Below, in pieces: positions 35,699 through 44,591 of a stretch of DNA of 64,000 bases. The position numbers and the translations under genes were made by a program. The DNA is from Actinomyces sp. oral taxon 171 str. F0337. Its GTDB lineage: Bacteria; Actinomycetota; Actinomycetes; Actinomycetales; Actinomycetaceae. The notes beneath the pieces were generated by a model, which worked only from the letters and a program-made list of their open reading frames with translations, had not been told where the DNA came from and did not search any database. The stretch covers positions 992,001 through 1,056,000 of the forward strand of contig NZ_CP040005.1 of assembly GCF_005696555.1 (NCBI RefSeq), written 5' to 3'. Each line of letters begins with the position of its first letter. Within the stretch, counting starts at the first letter, position 1.

Positions 35699-38380
35699 TC
35701 AGCGACGCCCGCGGCGGGCCAGAGCGATGTAGCACGCCACCATGCAGGCCAGGCCGATGGCTGAGAGCAGGCCGTAGTTCGTCAGCCACTGCGCGGCCCC
35801 GTGCTTCCACAGCGCGTCGTCGCGGTTGGGCAGGATGGCGAGCATCTCCAGGGTGGAGGCAGCCATCGCGTACCCCCACCGCGATGGCATGAACCAGGCG
35901 AGCTGCTCGAAGACCGCACGTCCGGAGATCGGGATGATGCCGCCGGACAGGACCAGCTGGGCCATGATGGAGACCACTAGGACCGGCATGACCTGCTCCG
36001 AGGAGGAGACCATCGCGGAGACCGCCAGGCCGAGGAGCCCGGAGACGAAGGCGACGGCCCAGCAGCAGAAGGCCAGTTCCAGTCCCGGCCACCCCTCCAG
36101 GATGACGGCATCGGTGGGGCCCTTGTTGAGTGCCAGGGCGATGCCCATCATCAGCGCGGTCTGAACGGTGGTGATGAGCGCCAGGATGGTCGCCTTGGAG
36201 AACAGGTAGGCGCCGGACCTCAGGCCAACGGCCTTCTCCCTCAGGAAGACGTCCCGCTCCCCGATGAGGTCACGGATGGTGGCCGACATCCCGGAGAACG
36301 CCGCCCCGGTGATGAGAATGACCAACAGCTGCAGGGCCTGGCTGGAGTACTTGATGATCGGGGGAGTGGGGTTCTCCGGTGTCGGGGGAGTGGGCTCGGG
36401 GTAGTGGGGGACCGCGAAGCCGTCGCTTCCCTCGATCGCCTTGGTCAGCAGTCCCACGATGATGGGGAGCAGCAGCATGAAGGCGAGGTAGGACGGGTCG
36501 GCCGCCACGATCCGCAGCTGGCGCCGCACGAGGGTCGAGACCTGCCGGAGCACGGACTGCTGCTTGGGCGGCTTCTCCTGCGTCGCCGGTCCTGCGGTCG
36601 CCGCGGGAGCCCCTCCGCGCCGCGTCGAGGGCACCGTGGCCTCCATGTACTGACGCAGCTCCGCGGTGTGGTTGCGGATGAGGGCGTAGACATCGGCGTA
36701 GCCGTCCACGGCGGGAGGGTCGGGCAGGGTGCCCTTCGGGGTGTTGAGCAGCAGGCGGCCCTGAGCGGCGATCTCGTTGAGCCGCTGGCGGAAGTAGGGG
36801 AGCACCTCGCGGGGTGAGCCGTAGTAGACGGGCTTGCCGCCCGCTGCAAGGATGAGAACCTTGTCCGCGCGGTCGATGTGGTTCTCATTGTGGGTGACGA
36901 CGACGACCGTGCGGCCGCTGTCACCCGGACGCGTCCCGTGAGCCAGGGAGGCCAGCAGGTCCATGACATCACGGTCCAGCTGGGGGTCCAGTCCGGAGGT
37001 GGGCTCGTCGAGGAACAACAGACTGGGGCGTGTCAGCAGCTCGATGGCGGTGGAGACCCGCTTGCGCTGGCCTCCGGAGAGCTTCTTGACCCGCTTGTCC
37101 ACATGCGCGGTCAGGTCGAGGTCCTCCAGGACCTCAGCGATGCGCTGGCGCCGTTCGGCCTTGGAGACGTCCTTGGCGAAGCGCAGCTCGGCCGCGTACT
37201 CGAGGGTCTTGCGGACAGTGAGGGCGGAGTGAATGACGTCGCTCTGGGGGACCACACCGATCTTGTTGCGCATGACCGGGTAGTGCTCGTAGACGTCCAG
37301 CCCATTGAATAGCACCTGGCCCTCCTGGGCCTTCTGCTCGCCGGTGAGGGCCTTGAGCAGCGTTGACTTCCCGGCTCCCGAAGGGCCGACGACGGCCAGC
37401 AGCTCGTTGCCCGGCAGGGAGAAGGAGATGCCGTCGAGCAGTGTCATGCTGCCGTTGTTGACGCGGAAGGTCAGGTCCTTGCCGACCAGCTCGCCGCCGG
37501 CTCCGCCTGCGACCTGGACCTCGCACAGCCCGTCCGGACTCAGGGCGATGAAGGTCGATCCCAGTCCCAGGAGCACGGGCCGGGTGACCTGGACCTGTGA
37601 GACGCGCTGCCCGCCGACATAGAGGCCGTTGGTGGATCCCAGGTCGGTGACGACCATGCCGTTGGAGGAGATGTCGATACGGGCGTGGTGCTTGGAGATG
37701 AGCGGGTCGTCCAGGACAAGAGTGTTGTCAGGAGCGCGCCCGATGGTGCCCGAGGAGGTGACGCGGAAGGACTTGAGCGTGTGCCGCGAGGTGGGGAAGG
37801 AGCCTGAGCCGGACGAGGACGCTGCCTGGGGGCTTCCGGAGGCCACGTAGGTGGCTGCTGAGGACGCCGAGCCCATGGCCTGTGGAATGGGCGCGGCCTG
37901 CGCCGAGACGGCTGCGGCCGGGGGAGGACCGGCAGGGCGCTGGAGGAGGGGGGCGGCTTGTGGGGCGGAGACCGCACTCGGCTGCGATGGGATGAAGGGA
38001 GTGCTCGGAGCAGATGGTCCGGGCTGCCCTATTGGCTGTGACTGAATGGGAGCGCCGACTTGAGGCGCTCCGCCGGAGACGATCGGAGTGAGTCCCAGCG
38101 CCGGCCCCGAGGCGTCTCCCAGCTGGATCCGAGTGCCCTGATTCACAAGCGCCTCGCGCGTCACGGCCCCGTTGACGAGCATGCCGTTACGGCCCTGGCA
38201 GCTCACCGCCCACCCGGTTGGGGTCGGAGTCACCTGGAGGTGGGTGCGGGATACGAGGGGGTGGACGATCTGAACGTCGCTGTCCGGTGAGCGCCCCACG
38301 GTGAAAGGGGTGGTGAAGGTGTGGGGTTCCAGTGATGCCTGGGCGGAAAGGGAGCGCACGATGAGTGCGGGAGTGGGCAA
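35699..38380 (-). CDS. ABC-2 transporter with two FHA domains (half-transporter, ABCG-like)
   Basis: A protein of about 893 residues. Two forkhead-associated domains, FTVGRSPDSDVQIVHPLVSR near the N-terminus and GRAPDNTLVLDDPLISKHH after a Pro/Ala/Gln linker, bind phosphothreonine in this family. Then comes an ABC ATPase: GPSGAGKSTLLKAL, KLSGGQRKRVSTAIELL and LLFLDEPTSGLD. About six C-terminal membrane helices follow, in the ABCG order (ATPase before permease). I prefer TTG 38380 (AAGGA 7 bases upstream); GTG 38422 overlaps a -10-like TATCGT. The substrate is unknown. The convergent kinase is a likely partner, as seen for FHA-ABC proteins such as mycobacterial Rv1747. Confidence 0.85.
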   Translation of the reverse strand: MPTPALIVRSLSAQASLEPHTFTTPFTVGRSPDSDVQIVHPLVSRTHLQVTPTPTGWAVSCQGRNGMLVNGAVTREALVNQGTRIQLGDASGPALGLTPIVSGGAPQVGAPIQSQPIGQPGPSAPSTPFIPSQPSAVSAPQAAPLLQRPAGPPPAAAVSAQAAPIPQAMGSASSAATYVASGSPQAASSSGSGSFPTSRHTLKSFRVTSSGTIGRAPDNTLVLDDPLISKHHARIDISSNGMVVTDLGSTNGLYVGGQRVSQVQVTRPVLLGLGSTFIALSPDGLCEVQVAGGAGGELVGKDLTFRVNNGSMTLLDGISFSLPGNELLAVVGPSGAGKSTLLKALTGEQKAQEGQVLFNGLDVYEHYPVMRNKIGVVPQSDVIHSALTVRKTLEYAAELRFAKDVSKAERRQRIAEVLEDLDLTAHVDKRVKKLSGGQRKRVSTAIELLTRPSLLFLDEPTSGLDPQLDRDVMDLLASLAHGTRPGDSGRTVVVVTHNENHIDRADKVLILAAGGKPVYYGSPREVLPYFRQRLNEIAAQGRLLLNTPKGTLPDPPAVDGYADVYALIRNHTAELRQYMEATVPSTRRGGAPAATAGPATQEKPPKQQSVLRQVSTLVRRQLRIVAADPSYLAFMLLLPIIVGLLTKAIEGSDGFAVPHYPEPTPPTPENPTPPIIKYSSQALQLLVILITGAAFSGMSATIRDLIGERDVFLREKAVGLRSGAYLFSKATILALITTVQTALMMGIALALNKGPTDAVILEGWPGLELAFCCWAVAFVSGLLGLAVSAMVSSSEQVMPVLVVSIMAQLVLSGGIIPISGRAVFEQLAWFMPSRWGYAMAASTLEMLAILPNRDDALWKHGAAQWLTNYGLLSAIGLACMVACYIALARRGRR

Positions 38381-38776
38381 GGCGCGGTCCTTCCAGAGGG
38401 GCGGGAGTGGGGCTCCGGCCACGATACTGGTGTTTCGCCGTCATCGCTAAGAGCGAGGACTCCCCGGTGTGAGGTTGCCAACATGCAGGTAGTGCTCTCG
38501 GGCGGGAGGCGAGGCCTTGCGACGTGTCGATCAAACCGGTCACAGAGTGGTTGCATTGCTATCACGTTCGTATTGCGACTCAGGTGGTGAATGGTGTGAG
38601 AGGAGGCCCTGGCGGCTGCGCAGAATCGTTCGTCTGCCCGGTTCGATGCGCGACCGTCATGCTGGCGTGATCTCCTCGCGACCATCGCCTGGCGCTGACG
38701 GCAGTGCGGGGGCGGTCCTCCCGTCGAGACCGGGGCCGCCATGTTGATGGCGTAGGCTGGTGAGGCGCTTGCGCAC
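38381..38776. other. Intergenic region between FHA-ABC gene and tRNA-Arg
   Basis: No convincing gene is seen in these 396 bases; open frames here have poor codon use and no ribosome site. A -10-like TATCGT for the minus-strand ABC gene is at 38421-38426. TAGGCT at 38753-38758 may be the -10 for tRNA-Arg, about 18 bases before its 5' end. Confidence 0.35.
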
Positions 38777-38849
38777 GCCTCCGTAGCTCAATGGATAGAG
38801 CATCGGCCTTCTAATCCGCAGGTTGCCGGTTCGAGTCCGGCCGGGGGCA
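38777..38849 (+). tRNA. tRNA-Arg (anticodon TCT)
   Basis: A 73-base tRNA. The acceptor GCCTCCG/CGGGGGC has one G-U pair, the D arm is GCTCAATGGATAGAGC, and the T arm GCCGG-TTCGAGT-CCGGC is perfect. The anticodon loop CTTCTAA gives TCT. The anticodon stem is weak: TCGGC against TCCGC leaves only three clean pairs. CCA is not encoded. Confidence 0.85.
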
Positions 38850-39156
38850 CTGGCAGCCGGGGCTGAGAAGGTTGATATTCCGCGGACTATCGACCGTTCG
38901 GGCCGCTGGATCACGGAGGCGGCGAAGACGCGTCGCACTCATCGCCGCCCGCTTCAGCCGGCCTGGATGCCGCGGCCGGGGGCTGCGTCCCTGGCCCGCT
39001 TGAGGGGGCGGTTGCTCTTCTCGTACGAGAGCCGGTGCGCGCTCTCGGCGGTCACAGCGGGGTGACAGGGGGTTCTCACTGAGCTCGCGACACCCGTGGT
39101 GCGAACTGTCGAGATCAATCGTCGACTCTGCTGCGCTGTGCTCATAGTGTTGGCAC
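38850..39156. other. Intergenic region between tRNA-Arg and the GTPase operon
   Basis: No gene is recognised. It holds CAGCC-GG-GGCTG just after the tRNA, a perfect 12-bp palindrome TCTCGTACGAGA (39019-39030) of unknown role, and the leaderless promoter of the next gene at its end. Confidence 0.35.
39145..39150 (+). promoter_or_regulatory. Leaderless -10 element for the GTPase operon
   Basis: TAGTGT ends 6 bases before ATG 39157 and no ribosome site is present. The spacing matches leuB, ilvE and ogt in this window. Confidence 0.5.
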
Positions 39157-40758
39157 ATGCCCGCTCCTGTCCCCTCGCGCCACTCCCAGGACGATGCACC
39201 CGTCTCCGCCCTGAGTCGCGCCCAGCTCCTCGATGTCCTGTCCGACCTGGTCCGGGACCTCGAGCGCCTCGACCTGGCCCTGAGTGCCGACGGCATCGAG
39301 GCTGCGCGCACGTTGCGCGACGGTCTCATCGGGCAGGTCCGTGACCAGGTGATTCCCCGCCTCCAGGATGCAGATATCCCGTCCATCGTGGTGATCGGGG
39401 GCTCCACGGGTGCCGGGAAGTCCACACTCGTCAACTCCGTGCTCGGCCAGGAGGTCTCAGCTGCCGGAGTGCTCAGACCCACCACTCGAACCCCGGTCTT
39501 GGTGACCAATCCCGAGGACATGGACTCGCTGTCCGAGCACCCTCTGACGCAGGTCTGCAGGCAAGAGGTCTCCGCTGCGATTCCGGCCGGCCTGGCTCTT
39601 ATCGATGCCTCGGACCTGGACTCCGTGCACGAGGCCAACCGGGCTCTGGCCGGCAGGCTGCTGGAGGCGGCCGATCTGTGGCTCTTCGTCACGACTGCGG
39701 CGCGTTACGGCGACCAGACGCCGTGGACGACGCTGGAGGAGGCCGCACGCCGTGAGACCCCCATCGGAGTGGTTCTCAACCGGGTGCCGGCGAGGATCCT
39801 GCCCGAGGTTCGTCGGGATCTCATCACCCGCCTGCAGGGACTGGGGCTGTCGGAGGCGCCCTTCTTCGTCATCCCGGACGCCGGGCCGCACGAGGGGCTC
39901 CTGACTGGGGACGGCGTGAACGAGCTGCGCGACTGGCTGCAGCTCCTCGCTGGCCGTCACCGCGCAGCCGGCCTGGTGCGTCGTACCGGCAGGGGAGTGT
40001 GGAGTGTTCTGCGCACCGACCTGGAGCGCTTGGCGGACGACGTCGACGCCCAGGACGCGGTGGCCCAGGCGCTGGAGAGGACGTGCCAGGAGCTGAGGGA
40101 GTCCGCCATCAAGGCCTTGAGCGCGGACATCAGGGCCGGCTCTGCAGGCCAGGGCGCCACAGCCACCCGGTGGATCACCCTGGCCTCCTCTGGAGGTCCG
40201 CTGGCCTCCCTGGCTCAGGGGGGCAGACTGCGCAGAGGATTCCTGGGACGGGCTGACAAGGCTCGCGCCGAGGGACTCTCCCAGCTGGCCGCCGACGCCC
40301 GCCAGGCCCTGGCCAACCAGCTTCAGGCCGCTATCGTCGCCTTGAGCACCGAGGCTCAGAGAGCCTGGGCCGAGGTGGGCGCCGAGGAGCACGCGCACAG
40401 AATCCTGGGTCAGGGTGATGACGCGGCCGTGACCGTCGACGCCTGGGTCGGCTACCTGGAGGCTAATATCGAAAGCCCGCAGGACATCCGTAGACTGAGT
40501 CCCGCCAGTGTCATCGATCTCCTCATCGCCGCGGCAGCCGGTGTTGACGGGGCCATTTCAGCCGCCAGACGTCTGGGGCTGGAGGAGCAGACCGCACAGG
40601 CGGGTGCTCTCCTGGTGGAAGCAGTCACGGAGGCGATGACTGCCACAGTCCCCAAGGGGGCGGCCACCTCGCTCGCCCCCGCCCCCGGGTTCGCCGCTGC
40701 GCTGCGTCTGCGCTCGGGCGAGCTCAAGCCCTTCACCCGTCCCGGAGCCACAGCATGA
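39157..40758 (+). CDS. Dynamin-like GTPase, first of a pair
   Basis: A 533-residue P-loop GTPase. G1 is GGSTGAGKSTLVNSVLG (about 80-95), a switch region PTTRTPVLVTN follows, and a G4-like NRVP is near residue 208. After the GTPase domain comes a long, Ala/Leu-rich helical region that could form the dynamin-type stalk. No membrane helix is evident. Its stop overlaps the second GTPase start (ATGA). Paired genes of this kind occur in many Actinobacteria, and dynamin-like pairs such as DynA/DynB act in membrane remodelling at division septa. Confidence 0.8.
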   Translation: MPAPVPSRHSQDDAPVSALSRAQLLDVLSDLVRDLERLDLALSADGIEAARTLRDGLIGQVRDQVIPRLQDADIPSIVVIGGSTGAGKSTLVNSVLGQEVSAAGVLRPTTRTPVLVTNPEDMDSLSEHPLTQVCRQEVSAAIPAGLALIDASDLDSVHEANRALAGRLLEAADLWLFVTTAARYGDQTPWTTLEEAARRETPIGVVLNRVPARILPEVRRDLITRLQGLGLSEAPFFVIPDAGPHEGLLTGDGVNELRDWLQLLAGRHRAAGLVRRTGRGVWSVLRTDLERLADDVDAQDAVAQALERTCQELRESAIKALSADIRAGSAGQGATATRWITLASSGGPLASLAQGGRLRRGFLGRADKARAEGLSQLAADARQALANQLQAAIVALSTEAQRAWAEVGAEEHAHRILGQGDDAAVTVDAWVGYLEANIESPQDIRRLSPASVIDLLIAAAAGVDGAISAARRLGLEEQTAQAGALLVEAVTEAMTATVPKGAATSLAPAPGFAAALRLRSGELKPFTRPGATA

Positions 40759-42257
40759 GCCATTCCGACACCGTCCCTTCCACCTCCTCCGACCAGGGAG
40801 GTTTCGAGGTGCTCGACGCCGAGCACCTCGATGCTCGCCTGAACGCGGTGCGAGATGCCCTGCGCTTGTGTCCCACGGAGGTTCCTGCCTCCCTGTCGAT
40901 CCCTGCTCACAAGGCACTCGATGCTGTGGCCCAGCGTCTGGCGCTGGGAGTGGATCACACCGTCGTAGCGCTGTTCGGGGGGACCGGCTCGGGCAAGTCG
41001 TCGCTGTTCAACGCCTTGACCCAGCTGAACTTCGCTGATGTCGGTGCGCGTCGACCCACGACGTCGCGGGCTGCCGCCTGCTCATGGGGTGATGACGCCG
41101 GTCCGCTCCTGGACTTCCTCGGGGTCTCCTCGGAACGGCGAATCCGGGGTGACTCGATTCTCGACGCCGATGACCAGGGAAGCATGTCCGGCCTGGTCCT
41201 GCTGGACGTTCCCGACTACGACTCAGTGACGACGGAGCACTCCTTGCAGGTGGATCGCCTCGTTCCGCTGGCCGACATCCTCGTGTGGGTGGTCGATCCT
41301 CAGAAGTACGCCGACGCGGCCCTGCACGACGGCTACCTGCGCGGCCTGGGGGCCCGTCAGGAGGACATGCTCGTCCTGGTCAACCAGGTGGACACCCTCC
41401 CGGAGAGTGGCTTGGCGAGCCTGCTGGACGACGTCGGGTCTCTTCTCAAGGACGACGGGCTCAGCCAGGTTCAGGTGCTCCCGGTATCGGCTGTGCGCGG
41501 CGACAATCTCGACGTCGTGCGCAGCATGCTGCGCCAGCGCGTCGCACGTGAGTCCAACGCGGCTCGTACGGCTTCGGCCGAGCTTGACGCGATCGTGCGT
41601 CGTCTGCGTCCGACGGTGGCTCGTAACAAGGTGGAGCTCAGTGCCGACCTCACCGAGGAGGCCACCAAGGTGCTGCTTCAGGCATCCGGTGCCCAGGCGG
41701 TGGAGGACTCGGTGAGAGTCGGACTGTCCAGGGTTCTGCCCAGAGCCCTGGCCCGCCCCGAACCGCCCTCGCGTACCGCAGTGTCCTCGGCTCACTCCAC
41801 CTGGGTCCACCGCACCTCACAGGGACTGCCGCCCACGTGGGCCCGAAGCATGGAGGCCTCCGTCGTATCCCCGGAGACCTTGGCGGGGCAGACCGCTGAG
41901 GCGGTCGGCTCCGTGCCGCTGCCAGGGCATCGCCAGCCGGTGATTGACCTGTTGTGGTGGGGAGGCCTGCTCATGGTGCTCGGCGGGGTGTCGTGGCTGT
42001 CCGTCTCCCTGGTGCGAGAGGGGCTCGAGGTTTTGCACCGCAGCATCGAGATCGTCCCGGTCTGCCTTATCGTCCTCGGGCTCATGGCGGTCCTGATCGC
42101 CGCGGTGCGCCGGCGCAGCAGGGCGCGCCGTGAGGCGGAGCGCTATGGGCAACGGGTGCGTGCCCGCCTGGAGTCCGTGGTTGAGCGGGGACTGAGCCGG
42201 CCCGCTGCCAAGATTCTGGAGAAGCATCGGGTGCTGCAATCCGCTTTGGGGCTGTAA
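40755..42257 (+). CDS. Dynamin-like/YfjP-type GTPase with C-terminal membrane helices, second of a pair
   Basis: A 500-residue GTPase. G1 is FGGTGSGKSSLFNAL (about 73-87), PTTSRAAA is the switch I region, G3 is LLDVPDYDSV (DxxD type), and G4 is LVNQVDTLPE with NQVD in place of NKxD. Near the C-terminus two membrane helices (about 394-414 and 432-452) precede an Arg-rich tail. It is translationally coupled to the first GTPase, so the soluble and membrane partners are probably made in fixed ratio and form a heteromeric membrane-shaping complex. Confidence 0.82.
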   Translation: MSHSDTVPSTSSDQGGFEVLDAEHLDARLNAVRDALRLCPTEVPASLSIPAHKALDAVAQRLALGVDHTVVALFGGTGSGKSSLFNALTQLNFADVGARRPTTSRAAACSWGDDAGPLLDFLGVSSERRIRGDSILDADDQGSMSGLVLLDVPDYDSVTTEHSLQVDRLVPLADILVWVVDPQKYADAALHDGYLRGLGARQEDMLVLVNQVDTLPESGLASLLDDVGSLLKDDGLSQVQVLPVSAVRGDNLDVVRSMLRQRVARESNAARTASAELDAIVRRLRPTVARNKVELSADLTEEATKVLLQASGAQAVEDSVRVGLSRVLPRALARPEPPSRTAVSSAHSTWVHRTSQGLPPTWARSMEASVVSPETLAGQTAEAVGSVPLPGHRQPVIDLLWWGGLLMVLGGVSWLSVSLVREGLEVLHRSIEIVPVCLIVLGLMAVLIAAVRRRSRARREAERYGQRVRARLESVVERGLSRPAAKILEKHRVLQSALGL

Positions 42258-42279
42258 CCCCGTCTTTAACCCCGTCTTT
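42256..42279 (+). repeat. Tandem 12-base repeat after the GTPase operon
   Basis: AACCCCGTCTTT occurs twice head to tail. The first copy overlaps the GTPase stop and, with GGGG at 42248-42251, can form a small hairpin followed by GTCTTT, so the element may act as a weak terminator. Confidence 0.4.
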
Positions 42280-42437
42280 GCGAGACCACCCAGTGGCCAC
42301 AGCCCTCGGATTGCCCTCCTGGGAGACTCGTGCGGGGAGTGAGCTCGGGGCCCGTTGGGCATCTGGTGGGCGGGTCGAGCACCGTTGTGGTGCAGGGGGC
42401 GGCAGAGCGCCGCCCGCCCACAACCAAGGAGCCCCTC

Positions 42438-43121
42438 ATGACTCGTCAGCTCGACCTCACCGTCCAAGGCGTCGTCGGAACCAACCCGGTCCTGTCCCGT
42501 GTCGGGGACAATGCCCGTCCTTACTGCCGCTTTCGCGTTGCCGTCACCCCGACCTACCGCACTGAGCGGGGGTGGAACAACGCCGAGACGATCTGGTTCA
42601 CCGCTAAGGCGTGGGGGCAGCTCGCCGCCAATCTGAGTCACTCCCTGCACAAGGGGGACGCAGTTCTGCTCACGGGACGTTTCTCCCAGGAGTCCTGGGA
42701 GAACAACGGCAGGAGGCACGAGACCAACGTCATCACGCTTCAGGCCGCTGGGCACGACCTGACCAGAGGAGAGTCCCGCTTCGCGCGCGTGAGAGCCGTG
42801 GAGTCGGCGCCTTCCGCGTCCTCGGGTGCCGGAACCGGTGATGTCGAGCTCGAGCCGGGTTCTGACGAGCACCTCTCCTCGGATCACTGGGACGTCGAGG
42901 CGGCAGCCTCGGGCGCCTCGGCTTCAGAGGCCCGGCGAGCAGCTCCTCAGGGCCCCACTGAGTCCACTGAGCTCGGCGAGTCCAGCGCGACGTACGTAGA
43001 GAGTCCTGGCTCTCTCGTCATTGATCCAGCCTCGGCGCGGGCCGAGGAGCAGACCGGGGAACCGTGGCCCATGTACGAGCTCGCCGATGATCTCGTCGAG
43101 CAGGCTATCGGGGTCAGCTGA
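42438..43121 (+). CDS. ssb: Single-stranded DNA-binding protein
   Basis: A 227-residue protein starting at ATG 42438, preceded by AAGGAG. The OB fold occupies the first 115 residues: LTVQGVVGTNPVLSRVG, RFRVAVTPTYR, TIWFTAKAWGQLAANLSHSL and GDAVLLTGRFSQESW. The rest is an acidic Ser/Glu/Ala-rich tail ending in ELADDLVEQAIGVS, not the DDDIPF tip of the main SSB. No rpsF/rpsR/rplI genes flank it, so it is likely the second, alternative SSB of actinobacteria. The 3' end overlaps the convergent gene by 8 bases. Confidence 0.9.
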   Translation: MTRQLDLTVQGVVGTNPVLSRVGDNARPYCRFRVAVTPTYRTERGWNNAETIWFTAKAWGQLAANLSHSLHKGDAVLLTGRFSQESWENNGRRHETNVITLQAAGHDLTRGESRFARVRAVESAPSASSGAGTGDVELEPGSDEHLSSDHWDVEAAASGASASEARRAAPQGPTESTELGESSATYVESPGSLVIDPASARAEEQTGEPWPMYELADDLVEQAIGVS

Positions 43122-43674
43122 CGTCGGAGTGCGCGCGCAAGAGGTAGTCGAGGTCTGCGGGATGGGCGACCTCGAGCACCTCGATGAGGATGCGGGTTAC
43201 CAGATCGGCGGCCTCGTCTCCGTCGGACAGCAGCCTGGCGAAGACGTGATGACTCTCCTGCCAGCCGATCGCGCCCAGGATCCTGCGCTCGGTGGGGCCA
43301 AGCAGTACCCGCCCCTGTGCATCGAGCTCGGGTAGGGAGACCTCGATGCCGTCGGTGCGTCCGACGAGGACTACGCCCGGCAGGTCCGGGGAGGGAGCAG
43401 GGGGAGTGGACAGGGGCAGTCTCGACAGCAGCTGCGACCAGCGCCCCTGGGGAACCAGTTCCTCGGCCTTGACCATGGGGACCGGAGCCGTCAGGAGCAG
43501 GGTTCCGCCAGATGGATCAATGACGGCCTCGACCGCTTCTCCCCGCCGCGCGAGCGGCCTGCACACCTCGTCGAGGAACCGGGCCAGCGACGAGGTGAAG
43601 CCTGCCCAGGAACCCAGGTCGACGCGATCCTCGAAGGCACGTGACAGCGCGGGCGACAGGGAGATCTCACTCAT
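43114..43674 (-). CDS. Conserved hypothetical protein (possibly YbjN/TY-Chap-like)
   Basis: A 186-residue soluble protein I do not firmly recognise. The N-terminal half is helical (SRAFEDRVDLGSWAGFTSSL) and the remainder alternates strands and helices. Its size and layout recall YbjN-like or TY-Chap chaperone-fold proteins, but there is no diagnostic motif. TAGGCT ends 7 bases before the ATG, so it is probably leaderless and monocistronic, convergent with ssb. Confidence 0.55.
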   Translation of the reverse strand: MSEISLSPALSRAFEDRVDLGSWAGFTSSLARFLDEVCRPLARRGEAVEAVIDPSGGTLLLTAPVPMVKAEELVPQGRWSQLLSRLPLSTPPAPSPDLPGVVLVGRTDGIEVSLPELDAQGRVLLGPTERRILGAIGWQESHHVFARLLSDGDEAADLVTRILIEVLEVAHPADLDYLLRAHSDVS

Positions 43675-43681
43675 GATCGCA

Positions 43682-43687
43682 AGCCTA
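43682..43687 (-). promoter_or_regulatory. Leaderless -10 element for the minus-strand hypothetical gene
   Basis: On the minus strand TAGGCT ends 7 bases before the ATG at 43674. There is no ribosome site. Confidence 0.45.
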
Positions 43688-43732
43688 GGGCGCGTTCCCG
43701 GCGAGTGGTTGGAGCTTGGGGCTCTCGAACTC

Positions 43733-43753
43733 TGTGATCACAGGAGGATCACA
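43733..43753. promoter_or_regulatory. Inverted repeat upstream of ftsE
   Basis: TGTGATC-ACAGGAG-GATCACA, 7-bp arms with a 7-base spacer, 137 bases before ftsE in a divergent gap. The left arm is part of the palindrome TGTGATCACA. Its layout suggests a regulator site; the factor is unknown. Confidence 0.35.
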
Positions 43754-43889
43754 CCTCGTCCCGGACATCACAAGCCACATCGATGCTGGGCGTGTCACGG
43801 CGGGAAAATGGCGTGTCGGCGCATACGGTGGCCGTAACGCCATGAACCCGAGTGCCGTGCTCGGGGCGCAATAGGAGAGCAACGAGCAG

Positions 43890-44579
43890 ATGATCCGCTT
43901 CGACCACGTCTCGAAGGTGTACAAACGCGGGGCACGTCCGGCGCTCGACGACGTCGACATCAAGGTCAACCGGGACGAGTTCGTGTTCCTTGTCGGCGCC
44001 TCGGGGTCAGGAAAATCAACCTTCCTGCGTCTGGTCCTGCGCGAGGAGCGTCCTACCAAGGGGCGTATCCACGTCCTGGGGCGTGACCTGTCGCAGATCT
44101 CCTCGTGGAAGGTGCCCCAGCTGCGACGGGAGATCGGCTTCGTCTTCCAGGACTTCCGGCTTCTGGAGAACAAGAACGTCCTGGAGAACGTGGCACTGGC
44201 CTCCCAGGTCATCGGTAAACCGCGCCACTACATCCTTTCCGCTGTGCCGGAGGCCCTCGACCTGGTGGGGCTGGCAGGCAAGGAGAAGCGCCTCCCCCAC
44301 GAGCTCTCCGGGGGTGAGCAGCAGCGCGTGGCGATTGCCCGCGCCATGGTCAACCGGCCCAAGCTCCTCCTGGCCGATGAGCCCACCGGAAACCTGGACC
44401 CCTCGACGTCGGTCGGGATCATGCGTCTGCTCGACCGCATCAACCGACAGGGGACCACGGTCGTCATGGCGACTCACGACGACGAGATCGTCGACCAGAT
44501 GCGTAAACGCGTCATCGAGCTCAAGGGCGGTGAGGTCGTACGCGACCAAGACCGCGGTGTCTACGGCTCGGACCGCTGA
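43890..44579 (+). CDS. ftsE: Cell division ATP-binding protein FtsE
   Basis: A 229-residue ABC ATPase that with FtsX forms the divisome-associated complex coupling cytoplasmic ATP hydrolysis to peptidoglycan hydrolase activation outside. It begins [21 protein letters not shown], with Walker [15 protein letters not shown], signature [14 protein letters not shown] and Walker [20 protein letters not shown] lies upstream of the ATG. It leads an ftsE-ftsX-hydrolase-smpB run, the usual actinobacterial order. Confidence 0.96.
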   Translation: MIRFDHVSKVYKRGARPALDDVDIKVNRDEFVFLVGASGSGKSTFLRLVLREERPTKGRIHVLGRDLSQISSWKVPQLRREIGFVFQDFRLLENKNVLENVALASQVIGKPRHYILSAVPEALDLVGLAGKEKRLPHELSGGEQQRVAIARAMVNRPKLLLADEPTGNLDPSTSVGIMRLLDRINRQGTTVVMATHDDEIVDQMRKRVIELKGGEVVRDQDRGVYGSDR

Positions 44580-44591
44580 AGGAGAAGAACT

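Noticed and set aside
38777..38849. tRNA-Arg as an integration site of a genomic island
   Set aside because: No integrase or repeated tRNA 3' end is seen in the following genes, which are ordinary chromosomal loci.
43733..43742. TGTGATCACA as a CRP/GlxR site
   Set aside because: CRP-type sites need TGTGA-N6-TCACA. Here the half-sites are fused, and the next TCACA is 11 bases from TGTGA.
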